In this document: positions 1 through 7,241 of the stretch, piece by piece
Layout: every line of letters begins with the position of its first letter
Position numbering within the stretch: position 1 is the stretch's first letter
Source of the DNA: Anaerostipes sp.
GTDB taxonomy: Bacteria; Bacillota; Clostridia; Lachnospirales; Lachnospiraceae
Direction: 5' to 3'
Assembly (NCBI RefSeq): GCF_018381315.1
Contig: NZ_JAGZSD010000007.1
Location: forward strand, 1-64,000
DNA length: 64,000 bases
Position numbers and translations under genes: made by a program
Notes under the pieces: model-generated
What the model was told of the DNA's origin: nothing
The model's database searches: none
The model's input: the letters and a program-made list of their open reading frames with translations, nothing else

Positions 1-81
1 AAGAGGCTTTACTTCATTTTCGGCGAACTCTTTGAACAGAGTTCTTGCCATTTCGTGTTTCTTACTTAATGCGAAATCCAT
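1..81 (-). CDS. bcd: Acyl-CoA (butyryl-CoA) dehydrogenase, N-terminus only
   Basis: Only the first 27 codons lie in the window; the gene continues past base 1. The peptide starts MDFALSKKHE and contains FAENEVKP, which matches the N-terminal helix of short-chain acyl-CoA dehydrogenases. A GGAGG ribosome site lies 8 bases before the ATG. It follows thl, crt and hbd on the same strand with a 19-bp gap to hbd, which is the usual place for butyryl-CoA dehydrogenase. That enzyme reduces crotonyl-CoA to butyryl-CoA using electrons from an EtfAB partner. The etf genes would be expected next, outside the window. The family is clear; substrate specificity is inferred from context. Confidence 0.85.
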   Translation of the reverse strand, partial: MDFALSKKHEMARTLFKEFAENEVKPL

Positions 82-100
82 TTCTTATTCCTCCATTTAA

Positions 101-940
101 TTATTTACTATAATCGTAGAATCCTTTACCAGTCTTCTGTCCTAACATACCGCCACGTACCATTTTTCTCAGCAATGGATGCGGACGATATTTGGTATCT
201 CCAAACTCGTTGTAAAGTACTTCCATGATAGCAAGGCAAACATCTAATCCGATCAGGTCACCTAATGCTAACGGTCCCATTGGGTGGTTAGCTCCTAATT
301 TCATTGCTGTATCGATACCTTCTACAGATGCAACTCCGTCTGCATAAATACCGATTGCTTCGTTGATCATAGGAATAAGGATTCTGTTTACAACGAAACC
401 AGCTGCTTCTTCTACCTGAACCGGTGTTTTTCCGATTTCTTTAGAGATCTCGATGATTCTGTCAACAGTTTCCTGAGGAGTATTGATTCCTGCGATAACT
501 TCAACAAGCTTCATAACTGGAGCCGGGTTGAAGAAATGCATACCGATCATCGGACGGTCAAGCCCTGCTCCGATTTCAGTAATAGAAAGGGAAGATGTAT
601 TGGTAGCAAAGATTGCTTCCGGTTTGCAGATATCCTGTAACTCTTTGAAAGTCTGCTTTTTAATTTCCATGTTTTCAATTGCTGCTTCCACAACCAGGTC
701 ACAGTCAGTGCAGATATCTTTCACACCTGTTGTGATCTTTGCTAAAATGGCGTCAGCTTTTTCCTGATCCATCTTGCCTTTTGCTACTCTCTTTTCGAAT
801 CCTTTGGCGATTCTTGCTTTTCCGTTTGCTGCGAATTCTTCATTGATATCGCAAAGACAAACTTCATAACCTTCTGTCTGCGCGAATGCCTGAGCAATTC
901 CGCTGCCCATTGTTCCAGCACCGATAACTCCAACTTTCAT
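101..940 (-). CDS. hbd: 3-hydroxybutyryl-CoA dehydrogenase
   Basis: This 279-residue enzyme interconverts acetoacetyl-CoA and 3-hydroxybutyryl-CoA in the cytoplasmic butyrate pathway. The N-terminus has the Rossmann motif GAGTMG (residues 7-12). The catalytic histidine sits in MHFFNP (H135), and NTSSLS (114-119) supplies the conserved serine. The C-terminal helical domain (about 185-279) closes with GKGFYDY. The ATG at 940 was chosen over an upstream in-frame ATG because GGAGG lies just before it and the protein then begins directly with the Rossmann strand. It sits 45 bp after crt and 19 bp before bcd in one operon. Length is normal for the family. Confidence 0.97.
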   Translation of the reverse strand: MKVGVIGAGTMGSGIAQAFAQTEGYEVCLCDINEEFAANGKARIAKGFEKRVAKGKMDQEKADAILAKITTGVKDICTDCDLVVEAAIENMEIKKQTFKELQDICKPEAIFATNTSSLSITEIGAGLDRPMIGMHFFNPAPVMKLVEVIAGINTPQETVDRIIEISKEIGKTPVQVEEAAGFVVNRILIPMINEAIGIYADGVASVEGIDTAMKLGANHPMGPLALGDLIGLDVCLAIMEVLYNEFGDTKYRPHPLLRKMVRGGMLGQKTGKGFYDYSK

Positions 941-985
941 TGTGATTCCTCCTGTATTTAAACTGTAATTGTTGCCTGCCACTGA

Positions 986-1762
986 TTATTTGTTCTTGAA
1001 TCCATCAACCTTCGTCTTGTTTAAGAAAGCTTCCATACCTGCTCTCTGGTCTTCACTCTCAAAGCAGCTTCCGAATGCTTTTTCTTCCACAACGATAGCC
1101 TGATCCATGTCAACATCCAGTCCGTCATTGATCGCTTTCTTGGAAGCACGCACTGCGATAGGCGCATTCTTTGCGATCTTTGCAGCCATTTTCTTTGCTG
1201 CATCTAAAAGATCTGCCTGTGGATATACAGCATTTACAAGTCCGATTCTGTATGCTTCATCTGCTTTGATGTTGAAAGCAGTATAAATCATTTCTTTTGC
1301 TTTTCCGGCTCCTACAAGACGGGCAAGTCTCTGTGTTCCTCCAAATCCAGGAGTAATTCCAAGACCAACTTCCGGCTGTCCGAATACTGCATTTTCAGCG
1401 CAGAGACGAATGTCACAGCTCATAGAAATCTCGCATCCTCCGCCCAGTGCAAATCCATTGACTGCTGCAATGGTTGGGATTGGGAATGTCTCTAACTTGC
1501 GGAACACGTCGTTTCCTTTTTTACCGAAGGCTTCTCCTTCTGCTTTTGTCAATGTACTCATCTCAGCGATGTCAGCTCCGGCCACAAAAGATTTGTCTCC
1601 TGCTCCGGTAAGAATTAAGGCTCTTGTATTTTCCAAATCAACGGCGTCCAGTGCTTCTTCGATCTCACCAAGAACCTGGCTGTTTAACGCATTTAATGCC
1701 TTTGGACGGTTGATTGTGAGGATCCCTACAAAACCTTCTGTTTCATATGTGATGAATTCCAT
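986..1762 (-). CDS. crt: Crotonase (3-hydroxybutyryl-CoA dehydratase)
   Basis: A 258-residue enoyl-CoA hydratase-fold protein that dehydrates 3-hydroxybutyryl-CoA to crotonyl-CoA. The oxyanion-hole segments AGADI (61-65) and LGGGCE (106-111) are present. The two catalytic glutamates are expected at E111 and E131 (GQPEVGLGITPG). A GAAAGGAG ribosome site precedes the ATG. It lies 25 bp downstream of thl and 45 bp upstream of hbd, so it is the second gene of the butyrate operon. Length and motifs are standard, and I see no abnormality. Confidence 0.96.
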   Translation of the reverse strand: MEFITYETEGFVGILTINRPKALNALNSQVLGEIEEALDAVDLENTRALILTGAGDKSFVAGADIAEMSTLTKAEGEAFGKKGNDVFRKLETFPIPTIAAVNGFALGGGCEISMSCDIRLCAENAVFGQPEVGLGITPGFGGTQRLARLVGAGKAKEMIYTAFNIKADEAYRIGLVNAVYPQADLLDAAKKMAAKIAKNAPIAVRASKKAINDGLDVDMDQAIVVEEKAFGSCFESEDQRAGMEAFLNKTKVDGFKNK

Positions 1763-1787
1763 GGATTCAATCTCCTTTCAAATTAAA

Positions 1788-2969
1788 TTAGTCCATTTCA
1801 ACGATGGTAGAGCATCCCATACCGCCGCCGATGCAAAGAGTTGCCAGACCTTTCTTAGCTCCCCTGTCTTTCATTGCATGAAGAAGAGTAACGAAGATAC
1901 GGCATCCTGAAGCTCCAACCGGATGTCCGATTGCGATTGCTCCTCCGTTTACATTTAATTTGCTTAAATCGAATCCTAAGTCTTTTCCTACTGCTACAGA
2001 CTGAGCTGCAAATGCTTCGTTTGCTTCGATCAGATCAAAGTCAGAAATGTCCATTCCTGTTCTTTCTAATACTTTTCTTGTAGAAGCAACCGGTCCGATA
2101 CCCATGATCTTAGGATCTACACCGCCAAGAGCTCCGGCAATCCATGTAGCCATCGGTGTCACACCTAATTCTTTTGCTTTTTCTTCACTCATAACGACAA
2201 CTGCTGCTGCACCGTCATTGATTCCTGAAGAGTTTGCTGCTGTAACCATTCCGCCCTGTTTGAATGCAGGTCTTAATCCTGAGATACCTTCTGCAGTTGT
2301 TCCCGGACGAGGTCCTTCATCTTTATTTACAATGATTGTTTCTTTTTTCTTTTTAACTTCTACCGGCACGATCTCTTCATCGAATTTTCCGGCTTCCTGA
2401 GCTGCAACTGCCTTCTGCTGGCTTGCTGCTGCAAACTCATCTAATTCTTCACGGGTAAGTCCCCACTGGTCACAGATATTCTCTGCTGTCATTCCCATGT
2501 GGTAATCATTGAATGCACACCATAATGCATCGTTTACCATGGCATCTTTTAACACACCGTTGTTCATACGGTATCCGAAACGTGCCTGATCTAATACATA
2601 TGGAGCCATTGACATGTTCTCGCATCCGCCTGCTACAACGACGTCAGCGTCACCGCTTCTGATCATGTCTGCAGCCATGTTTACTGCCTTCAGTCCGGAA
2701 CCGCATACAACGTTGATTGTTGTTGCCGGAACTTCGATTGGAAGACCTGCCTTGATCGATGCCTGACGAGCAACGTTCTGTCCTAAGCCGGCCTGGATAA
2801 CACATCCCATGTATACTTCATCAACCTGCTCTGGCTTTACATTAGCTCTGTTCAATGCTTCTTTGATTACGATTGATCCTAAGTCAGCAGCCGGAGTTGT
2901 GCTCAATGCTCCACCCATCTTACCTACTGCTGTACGACAAGCACTTGCAATAACTACTTTTCTTGACAT
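1788..2969 (-). CDS. thl: Acetyl-CoA acetyltransferase (thiolase)
   Basis: A 393-residue biosynthetic thiolase that condenses two acetyl-CoA into acetoacetyl-CoA, the first step of butyrate synthesis. The nucleophilic cysteine is C89 in NVVCGSG. The second active-site histidine is H349 in GHPVGASG, and the acid/base cysteine is C379 in CIGGGMG. The start MSRKVVIASACRTAVGK is preceded by GGAGGAATTGAT; longer in-frame extensions lack a ribosome site and fall in the 5' leader. It heads the thl-crt-hbd-bcd operon. A SigA-like promoter and a Rex-like dyad lie about 60 bp upstream, which suggests NADH/NAD-responsive control. Confidence 0.97.
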   Translation of the reverse strand: MSRKVVIASACRTAVGKMGGALSTTPAADLGSIVIKEALNRANVKPEQVDEVYMGCVIQAGLGQNVARQASIKAGLPIEVPATTINVVCGSGLKAVNMAADMIRSGDADVVVAGGCENMSMAPYVLDQARFGYRMNNGVLKDAMVNDALWCAFNDYHMGMTAENICDQWGLTREELDEFAAASQQKAVAAQEAGKFDEEIVPVEVKKKKETIIVNKDEGPRPGTTAEGISGLRPAFKQGGMVTAANSSGINDGAAAVVVMSEEKAKELGVTPMATWIAGALGGVDPKIMGIGPVASTRKVLERTGMDISDFDLIEANEAFAAQSVAVGKDLGFDLSKLNVNGGAIAIGHPVGASGCRIFVTLLHAMKDRGAKKGLATLCIGGGMGCSTIVEMD

Positions 2970-3025
2970 ATCAATTCCTCCATAATAATTCTCTGTTCTA
3001 TAGTGTTTGGCAGTTTCCCGCCGAT

Positions 3026-3060
3026 ATGTTAATAGTATCACAATCACTTTTTCATTTCAA
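3026..3060 (-). promoter_or_regulatory. Promoter and Rex-like operator of the thl operon
   Basis: On the minus strand, TTGAAA (3055-3060) and TACTAT (3032-3037) are separated by 17 bp, a good SigA layout, with the start codon about 60 bp on. Overlapping the -10 is TTGTGAT-ACTA-TTAACAT (3026-3043). It matches 11 of 14 fixed positions of the clostridial Rex consensus TTGTTAA-N4-TTAACAA. Rex is known to repress thl/crt/bcd genes in clostridia when NADH is low. The operator call is an inference from the match and its position. Confidence 0.6.
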
Positions 3061-3296
3061 TTACAAATTTGTTTCATGCTTTCATTCAGCATTCATATCA
3101 TCTTAAAAACTGCGGATTTAAGCCATTTGTTTTAGTGTTTTGTATGCAGTATAGATTGTACTTTTTTAAATACAGCCATATGTTCGCTTTTTTATTTAGA
3201 AAATTTTTATATATTTTTAGACATTCGATTCCTTAAAATTAACACAAAATCGTCACAAAATTAACAATATGAGTGTTGGATATGGGAAAATAAAAC
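3061..3296. other. AT-rich intergenic stretch without a gene
   Basis: Between the thl promoter and a terminator-like hairpin at 3297 there is AT-rich DNA with no credible reading frame. The only texture is short direct repeats around 3225-3270: on the minus strand TTAATTTTGTG, GATTTTGTG and TTAATTTTAAG follow one another. They may be upstream protein-binding sequence for thl, but I cannot assign a factor. Confidence 0.5.
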
Positions 3297-3340
3297 AAAG
3301 TCATCAAACCTCTCATTCATTTGAGAAGCTTGATGACTTT
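3297..3340 (-). terminator. Intrinsic terminator-like hairpin
   Basis: Arms 3297-3314 and 3323-3340 pair over 18 bp. The two non-Watson-Crick positions become G-U pairs only in minus-strand RNA. An 8-base loop lies between, and a U-rich run (GTTTTATTTT) follows on the minus strand. It would stop transcripts entering from the DUF2000 gene before the thl promoter. A weaker look-alike hairpin (GCCTCTC/GAGAGGC) lies at 16385-16405. Confidence 0.65.
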
Positions 3341-3380
3341 ACGGGCTAAATAAAATTAGACGAATATAAATGATATTACT

Positions 3381-3570
3381 ATAAGTTTTTCTTCACTATC
3401 TCCAGTCGGCTCTGGAAAGGCCTCCTTCCGACAGTGAAGAAAAACTTATCTCTAAAAGGAACCTTCTGTTTTATGGCTGCCCTTCTCCAGCAAACATTAC
3501 GTCCATTTTGACCAGTTCGGAGGTCTTACATTCCTGAGACAGCAAGCCGGAGAACTGGTCAGAATGTCAT
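3381..3570 (+). repeat. Dispersed intergenic repeat, copy A
   Basis: This 190-bp segment matches 61460-61630 read on the opposite strand at about 96% identity outside one 19-base indel. Its first part folds into a perfect 17-bp stem (3381-3397 with 3433-3449) that encloses an inner GTCGG/CCGAC pair. Its second part has GACCAGTTC and GAACTGGTC as inverted arms around the indel. There is no reading frame of note and no obvious terminal inverted repeat or target duplication. In this copy the orientation is opposite to the flanking genes. Confidence 0.85.
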
Positions 3571-3671
3571 ACTTTATCGTGCGCAGGCACGCTCATCCGA
3601 AGGATATAAAATACGGTGTGCCCTGTGGGTATACTTTTATTTGCATTTTGTCCGAAAAATTTTGCGTTAAT
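3571..3671. other. Intergenic tail between repeat copy A and the DUF2000 gene
   Basis: Short stretch with a small CGTGC/GCACG hairpin. It also carries ATCCGAAGGATATAAA (3595-3610), which recurs inverted at 15024-15039. No gene and no convincing terminator was seen. Confidence 0.4.
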
Positions 3672-4094
3672 TTATCTTAAAAGAGGTAAATTTCCAGTTA
3701 ATTTATTCACCAACTTTTTGGGTCCGCATATAGCAATTCCGAGGTAATTGAGCTGTTCCTCCGGTGTTCTTGATATTTTTTCCATAAACTCACTGTAAAC
3801 TCCGCAGCTCTGGGCAACGTCAGAAAAATCTGCTGACAGCAGTTCTTTGAATTCAGGCTGGTTTAATTTATCTCTCAATTCCTTCAGCACTTCCCTGCCT
3901 GCCTTCAAAACAGGCACAGGAAATGTAATGATTCCCCTATGCTCATTGCCGTCCCCATCTCTCACATCAGGGCCGATGGCTTCCGGCATATGTTTCCCCA
4001 TCGTCAGGCCGAGAATAACTCCTGTATTTACTGCAATTCCTGAAGGAAGGGCTTCATCAACCACTACGGCACACTTTTCTTTTTCAATATTCAT
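3672..4094 (-). CDS. DUF2000 family protein
   Basis: A 140-residue soluble protein. I recognise the DUF2000 type from KCAVVVDEALPSGIAVNTG (9-27), the GLTMGKHMPE segment and the C-terminal LGIAICGPKKLVNKLTGNL. From general knowledge this family has a fold related to peptidyl-tRNA hydrolase 2, but its role is unknown, so I assign none. The ATG at 4094 is preceded by CGGAGG at good spacing; in-frame sequence further upstream reads into intergenic DNA. It is a single-gene unit between an R element on its upstream side and repeat copy A downstream. Confidence 0.75.
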   Translation of the reverse strand: MNIEKEKCAVVVDEALPSGIAVNTGVILGLTMGKHMPEAIGPDVRDGDGNEHRGIITFPVPVLKAGREVLKELRDKLNQPEFKELLSADFSDVAQSCGVYSEFMEKISRTPEEQLNYLGIAICGPKKLVNKLTGNLPLLR

Positions 4095-4194
4095 TTTGAT
4101 ACCTCCGTTAGTAAAGAACGTCTTATTACTGATAGCCTGCTCTGATTTTAACGCAGAGACACAGAAAATGCTTGTATGATATTGCATATGCTAC

Positions 4195-4282
4195 AGGCAA
4201 ATAATTTCTCTGTGTATTTGTGCGCATCCTGCACGGAGTGCTTTTTATTTCATGGGACGCACTTTCCCATGAAATAAAAAAA
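4195..4282 (+). repeat. R element, copy 1 (full length)
   Basis: One of four copies of a dispersed repeat (others at 16404, 34974 and 36213). The conserved core runs AGGCAAATAATTTCTCTGTG, then ATTTGTGCGCATCCTGCAC, then a hairpin. The hairpin arms 4243-4257 and 4265-4279 are perfect over 15 bp with a 7-base loop. The loop contains GCACT (4259-4263), complementary to AGTGC just before the stem (4237-4241), so a pseudoknot is possible. The A-rich end serves as the U-tract of the Hsp20 terminator on the minus strand. Confidence 0.85.
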
Positions 4283-4310
4283 CCGGGATGCCTTTTTCAA
4301 AGCACCCCGG
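4275..4310 (-). terminator. Intrinsic terminator of the Hsp20 gene
   Basis: Read on the minus strand, CCGGGGTGC pairs with GGCATCCCGG, followed by seven T. It lies 17 bp after the Hsp20 stop codon. The T-run is supplied by the end of R element copy 1. Confidence 0.85.
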
Positions 4311-4326
4311 CCGTTTCTTGCTGTGT

Positions 4327-4773
4327 TTAACCTTCTATGGAAATATATTCATCTGCCGGAACTTCTTTTGTTTCCTCAGCCTTAGGAATTTTAAGTACCA
4401 GTTCACCATTGTCAAACTTTGCTTTGATGTCTTCCTGTTTTACCTCTGTTCCTACATAGAAGCTTCTGCTGCACTGTCCTGAGTAGCGTTCCTTGCGGAT
4501 AAAATTACCCTCTTTGTCTTTTTCATCTTTTACTTCATTTTTAACTGCACTGATGGTAAGATAACCGTCCTTCAGCTGGGCAGACACATCCTCTTTTCTA
4601 AATCCCGGAAGCTCCATACTCAGTTCATATCCGTCTTCTGTATCTTTGATATCTGTCTTCATGCAGCGCTCACCGTCTCCAAACCCAAACTGTCCGGCCG
4701 GAAATGCATTTTTAAATGCTTTGTCCATCCAGCCTTCAAAAAGATTCTCTCCAAAAATACTTGGCATCAACAT
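4327..4773 (-). CDS. hsp20: Hsp20/alpha-crystallin small heat shock protein
   Basis: A 148-residue holdase chaperone that binds unfolding proteins in the cytoplasm. The alpha-crystallin domain spans about 38-140 and includes YELSMELPGFRKEDVSA, GYLTISA and the terminal strand GELVLKIPK. The N-terminal arm (MLMPSIFGENLFEGW) is typical of clostridial Hsp18. The ribosome site AGGAGG precedes the ATG. It is a one-gene unit with its own strong promoter (4848-4876) and terminator. A palindrome at 4800-4817 in the leader may be an operator; no CIRCE element was found. Family assignment is firm, client proteins unknown. Confidence 0.95.
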   Translation of the reverse strand: MLMPSIFGENLFEGWMDKAFKNAFPAGQFGFGDGERCMKTDIKDTEDGYELSMELPGFRKEDVSAQLKDGYLTISAVKNEVKDEKDKEGNFIRKERYSGQCSRSFYVGTEVKQEDIKAKFDNGELVLKIPKAEETKEVPADEYISIEG

Positions 4774-4799
4774 AAGTCATTCCTCCTATTCTATCTTCG

Positions 4800-4817
4800 A
4801 TACAGGAAATCCTGTAT
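4800..4817. promoter_or_regulatory. Perfect palindrome in the Hsp20 leader
   Basis: ATACAGGA-AA-TCCTGTAT has 8-bp arms and a 2-bp centre. It lies between the promoter and the ribosome site of the Hsp20 gene. It is unlike CIRCE (TTAGCACTC-N9-GAGTGCTAA) and unlike the CtsR heptad repeat. It could be an operator for an unknown regulator or a small RNA hairpin. Confidence 0.5.
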
Positions 4818-4847
4818 TGTTATATGTTGTTTATTTGTTCTATATGT

Positions 4848-4876
4848 AATATAACAATTATATTTCAATATGTCAA
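4848..4876 (-). promoter_or_regulatory. SigA promoter of the Hsp20 gene
   Basis: TTGACA (4871-4876) and TATATT (4848-4853) with a 17-bp spacer on the minus strand, about 75 bp before the start codon. This is one of the best consensus promoters in the window. Confidence 0.85.
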
Positions 4877-4911
4877 TGTCCTTTTGAAAGTTCACATTTT
4901 TTTCACATTTT

Positions 4912-4959
4912 CTACAGCAAAATAAGACCAAAGAGTATCAGATACTCCCTGGTCTTATT
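4912..4959 (-). terminator. Terminator after ilvN
   Basis: Arms 4921-4939 and 4941-4959 form a 19-bp stem in minus-strand RNA, including two G-U pairs, followed by ATTTTGCTG. It ends the scpA-scpB-ilvB-ilvN transcript 20 bp after the ilvN stop. Confidence 0.8.
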
Positions 4960-4979
4960 CATAATTATATTATTTTAAA

Positions 4980-5477
4980 CTATCTGTCCTGCATGCTGAT
5001 GGAGTCAATCGCAACACTTCCGCCCCGCACAACCTCAATACTGGAAAACCTTTTTTTGAATACATTTAATATAGAATTGTTTTTTGCTTCGGTCCGTACA
5101 GATTCAATCAGTATACTGTCTTTTCCCATATCCTTTACAAGGAACCGGAATACCTGGGCCATCTGGAAAACTTCATTCCTGTCTTTCTGCGTACAGCCCT
5201 TGACCTTGATAAACATAATCTCTTTCATGCGGATGGACATGTTTGTGTAATCCATGACTTTAATAACTTCCACGCTGCGGTTCAGCTGCTTTTTGATCTG
5301 CTCAAAAGTAGCATCATCGCTTTCCACGCTTATCGTCATTCTGGAAACTGTCTCATCTTCCGTCGTTCCCACCGTAAGGCTCTGCAGGTTATAGGATTTT
5401 CCTGAGAACAGACCCGCAATCCTTGCCAGCACTCCCACACGGTTTTCAACATATAAGGATAACCATCTTTTTTCCAT
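4980..5477 (-). CDS. ilvN: Acetolactate synthase small (regulatory) subunit
   Basis: A 165-residue regulatory subunit that binds valine and activates the catalytic subunit IlvB. The N-terminal ACT domain reads ENRVGVLARIAGLFSGKSYN (11-30), and a second ACT-like half fills about 80-160. Length matches the short bacterial IlvN/IlvH type. It starts 11 bp after the ilvB stop with its own ribosome site, so the two subunits are made together. The gene is last in its operon and is followed by a strong terminator. No T-box or peptide attenuator is visible directly upstream. Confidence 0.95.
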   Translation of the reverse strand: MEKRWLSLYVENRVGVLARIAGLFSGKSYNLQSLTVGTTEDETVSRMTISVESDDATFEQIKKQLNRSVEVIKVMDYTNMSIRMKEIMFIKVKGCTQKDRNEVFQMAQVFRFLVKDMGKDSILIESVRTEAKNNSILNVFKKRFSSIEVVRGGSVAIDSISMQDR

Positions 5478-5488
5478 AGAAAAACCTC

Positions 5489-7228
5489 CTATCGATCCAT
5501 AATCATTTCGTTGATGGAACCGCCTGTCTTCATCATCGGGAATACCAGCTGCTCGCTGTCAATAATGAATTCTATCAATGTCGGTCCGTCGGTCTTTTCT
5601 TTCGCCTTCTCAAATGCCGCATCAATTTCCTCCGGTTTGGTTACACGGATTCCCTGAGCGCCGTAGCTTTCAGCCAGTTTTACAAAATCCGGCGTATACG
5701 GAGGACAAGGATGATGTTCCGGCGTACAATTTCCTTTGCAGCTCTTTCTGTATTTCAGGCATGTGCTTGCAAACCTTCTATTATAGAAGAGATCCTGCCA
5801 TTGTCTCACCATGCCCAGATACCCGTTGTTAAAAATACAGAACACAACCGGAAGCTCCTGCACCACTGCGGTAGCCATTTCCTGGATATTCATCTGTGCT
5901 CCGCCGTCTCCGCTGATACAGACTACTTCTCTGCCTGGATTTCCAATACTGGCACCCAATGCCGCCGGGAATCCGTAGCCCATAGTGCCGAGCCCGCCTG
6001 ATGTCAGCAGCTGGCGATTTCCGTGAAGCTCCACATACTGTGTGGCCCACATCTGGTTCTGACCGACATCTGTGACAACAATCGGTTCTTTAAAGTCCTT
6101 ATTGATGGACTCTATAATCATCTGCGGAGTCAAAACTCCCGCTGCATCTTCCATTTTGATCGGATGAGACTTCTGCCAGCTTTCCATCATAGATATCCAG
6201 CGTTCTACATTAAGCGCAGGTTCCTTCTGTGCCAGTTCTAAAATATCCAAAATAGCTTCTTTGGCATCAGCAACAATCGGAATATCCACTGTAACATTCT
6301 TAGAAATTGCGGCAGTATCAATATCAATATGTATGATCTTTGCATTAGACGCAAAAGTACCCAGCTTTCCTGTGATCCGGTCATTGAACCTGGTTCCGAT
6401 GGAAAACAGGATATCACAGTTGGCAATCGCTTCATTGGCAGCAAAATTTCCATGCATTCCGATATTACCAAAATAAAGAGGATGATCTGTAGGCAGAACT
6501 CCCCGGCCCATAATCGTAGATACTACAGGAACCTTCAGTATCTCTGCAAGTTTCGTCATCTCTTTGTGGGCTCCGGCAATTTTTGTTCCTCCGCCGATAA
6601 GAAACAGCGGCTTTTTGGACTTATAAAGAGCTTTCATTGCCCTCATCACCTGTCCGTGGTGCACTTTCGTATTCGGCTTATATCCTCTGATATTTACACT
6701 GTCCGGATACTCATCGCTTCCGAATGTTCCCATCACGTCTTTCGGAAGATCAATTAATACCGGGCCCGGTTTTCCGGTTCTTGCAATATAAAAAGCTTCT
6801 TTAATAACACGGGCTAAATCTGCCCGGTTTCTGACTACAATTACAAACTTTGCGATATTTCTGGTCACACCGACGATGTCTACTTCCTGGAAGGTATCAT
6901 TCCCGATCAAAGGAAGTGCTACCTGTCCGGTAAAGCATACAAGCGGCACACTGTCATAATTTGCCGTGGCAATTCCTGTTACCAGGTTTGTTGCCCCGGG
7001 TCCGCTGGTGGCAAGACAGACACCCACCTTGCCGGTTGATCTGGCATATCCGTCTGCCGCATGAATCAATCCCTGTTCATGCCGCGGAAGAATGACATCA
7101 ATCGTGTCATCTTTATATAGCTCATCAAAAATATCGATGACACAGGCTCCCGGATACCCAAAAATGGTATCTACGCCTTCTTCTTTTAATGCTTTAACCA
7201 AAAGCTGGTTTCCTGTAATTTTTCCCAT
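5489..7228 (-). CDS. ilvB: Acetolactate synthase large (catalytic) subunit
   Basis: A 579-residue thiamine diphosphate enzyme that makes 2-acetolactate or 2-aceto-2-hydroxybutyrate, the first common step of branched-chain amino acid synthesis. The catalytic glutamate is E51 (PRHEQG). The ThDP/Mg motif runs from GDGG (440-443) to FNN (466-468). The FAD-binding middle domain is intact. An insert after the ThDP motif carries four cysteines (C490, C497, C501, C508) where better-known enzymes go almost directly to PDFVKLAE. The gene follows scpB by 13 bp and precedes ilvN by 11 bp. Function is firm; the role of the cysteine insert is unknown. Confidence 0.96.
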   Translation of the reverse strand: MGKITGNQLLVKALKEEGVDTIFGYPGACVIDIFDELYKDDTIDVILPRHEQGLIHAADGYARSTGKVGVCLATSGPGATNLVTGIATANYDSVPLVCFTGQVALPLIGNDTFQEVDIVGVTRNIAKFVIVVRNRADLARVIKEAFYIARTGKPGPVLIDLPKDVMGTFGSDEYPDSVNIRGYKPNTKVHHGQVMRAMKALYKSKKPLFLIGGGTKIAGAHKEMTKLAEILKVPVVSTIMGRGVLPTDHPLYFGNIGMHGNFAANEAIANCDILFSIGTRFNDRITGKLGTFASNAKIIHIDIDTAAISKNVTVDIPIVADAKEAILDILELAQKEPALNVERWISMMESWQKSHPIKMEDAAGVLTPQMIIESINKDFKEPIVVTDVGQNQMWATQYVELHGNRQLLTSGGLGTMGYGFPAALGASIGNPGREVVCISGDGGAQMNIQEMATAVVQELPVVFCIFNNGYLGMVRQWQDLFYNRRFASTCLKYRKSCKGNCTPEHHPCPPYTPDFVKLAESYGAQGIRVTKPEEIDAAFEKAKEKTDGPTLIEFIIDSEQLVFPMMKTGGSINEMIMDR

Positions 7229-7241
7229 ATGCTGTCCTCCC

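Noticed and set aside
3595..3610. ATCCGAAGGATATAAA, recurring inverted at 15024-15039
   Set aside because: A 16-base match between two AT-rich intergenic regions, centred on a short palindrome, can arise by chance; no flanking similarity extends it.
4774..4979. CIRCE or CtsR site for Hsp20
   Set aside because: Neither TTAGCACTC-N9-GAGTGCTAA nor the GGTCAAA repeat is present; only the unrelated palindrome at 4800 was found.
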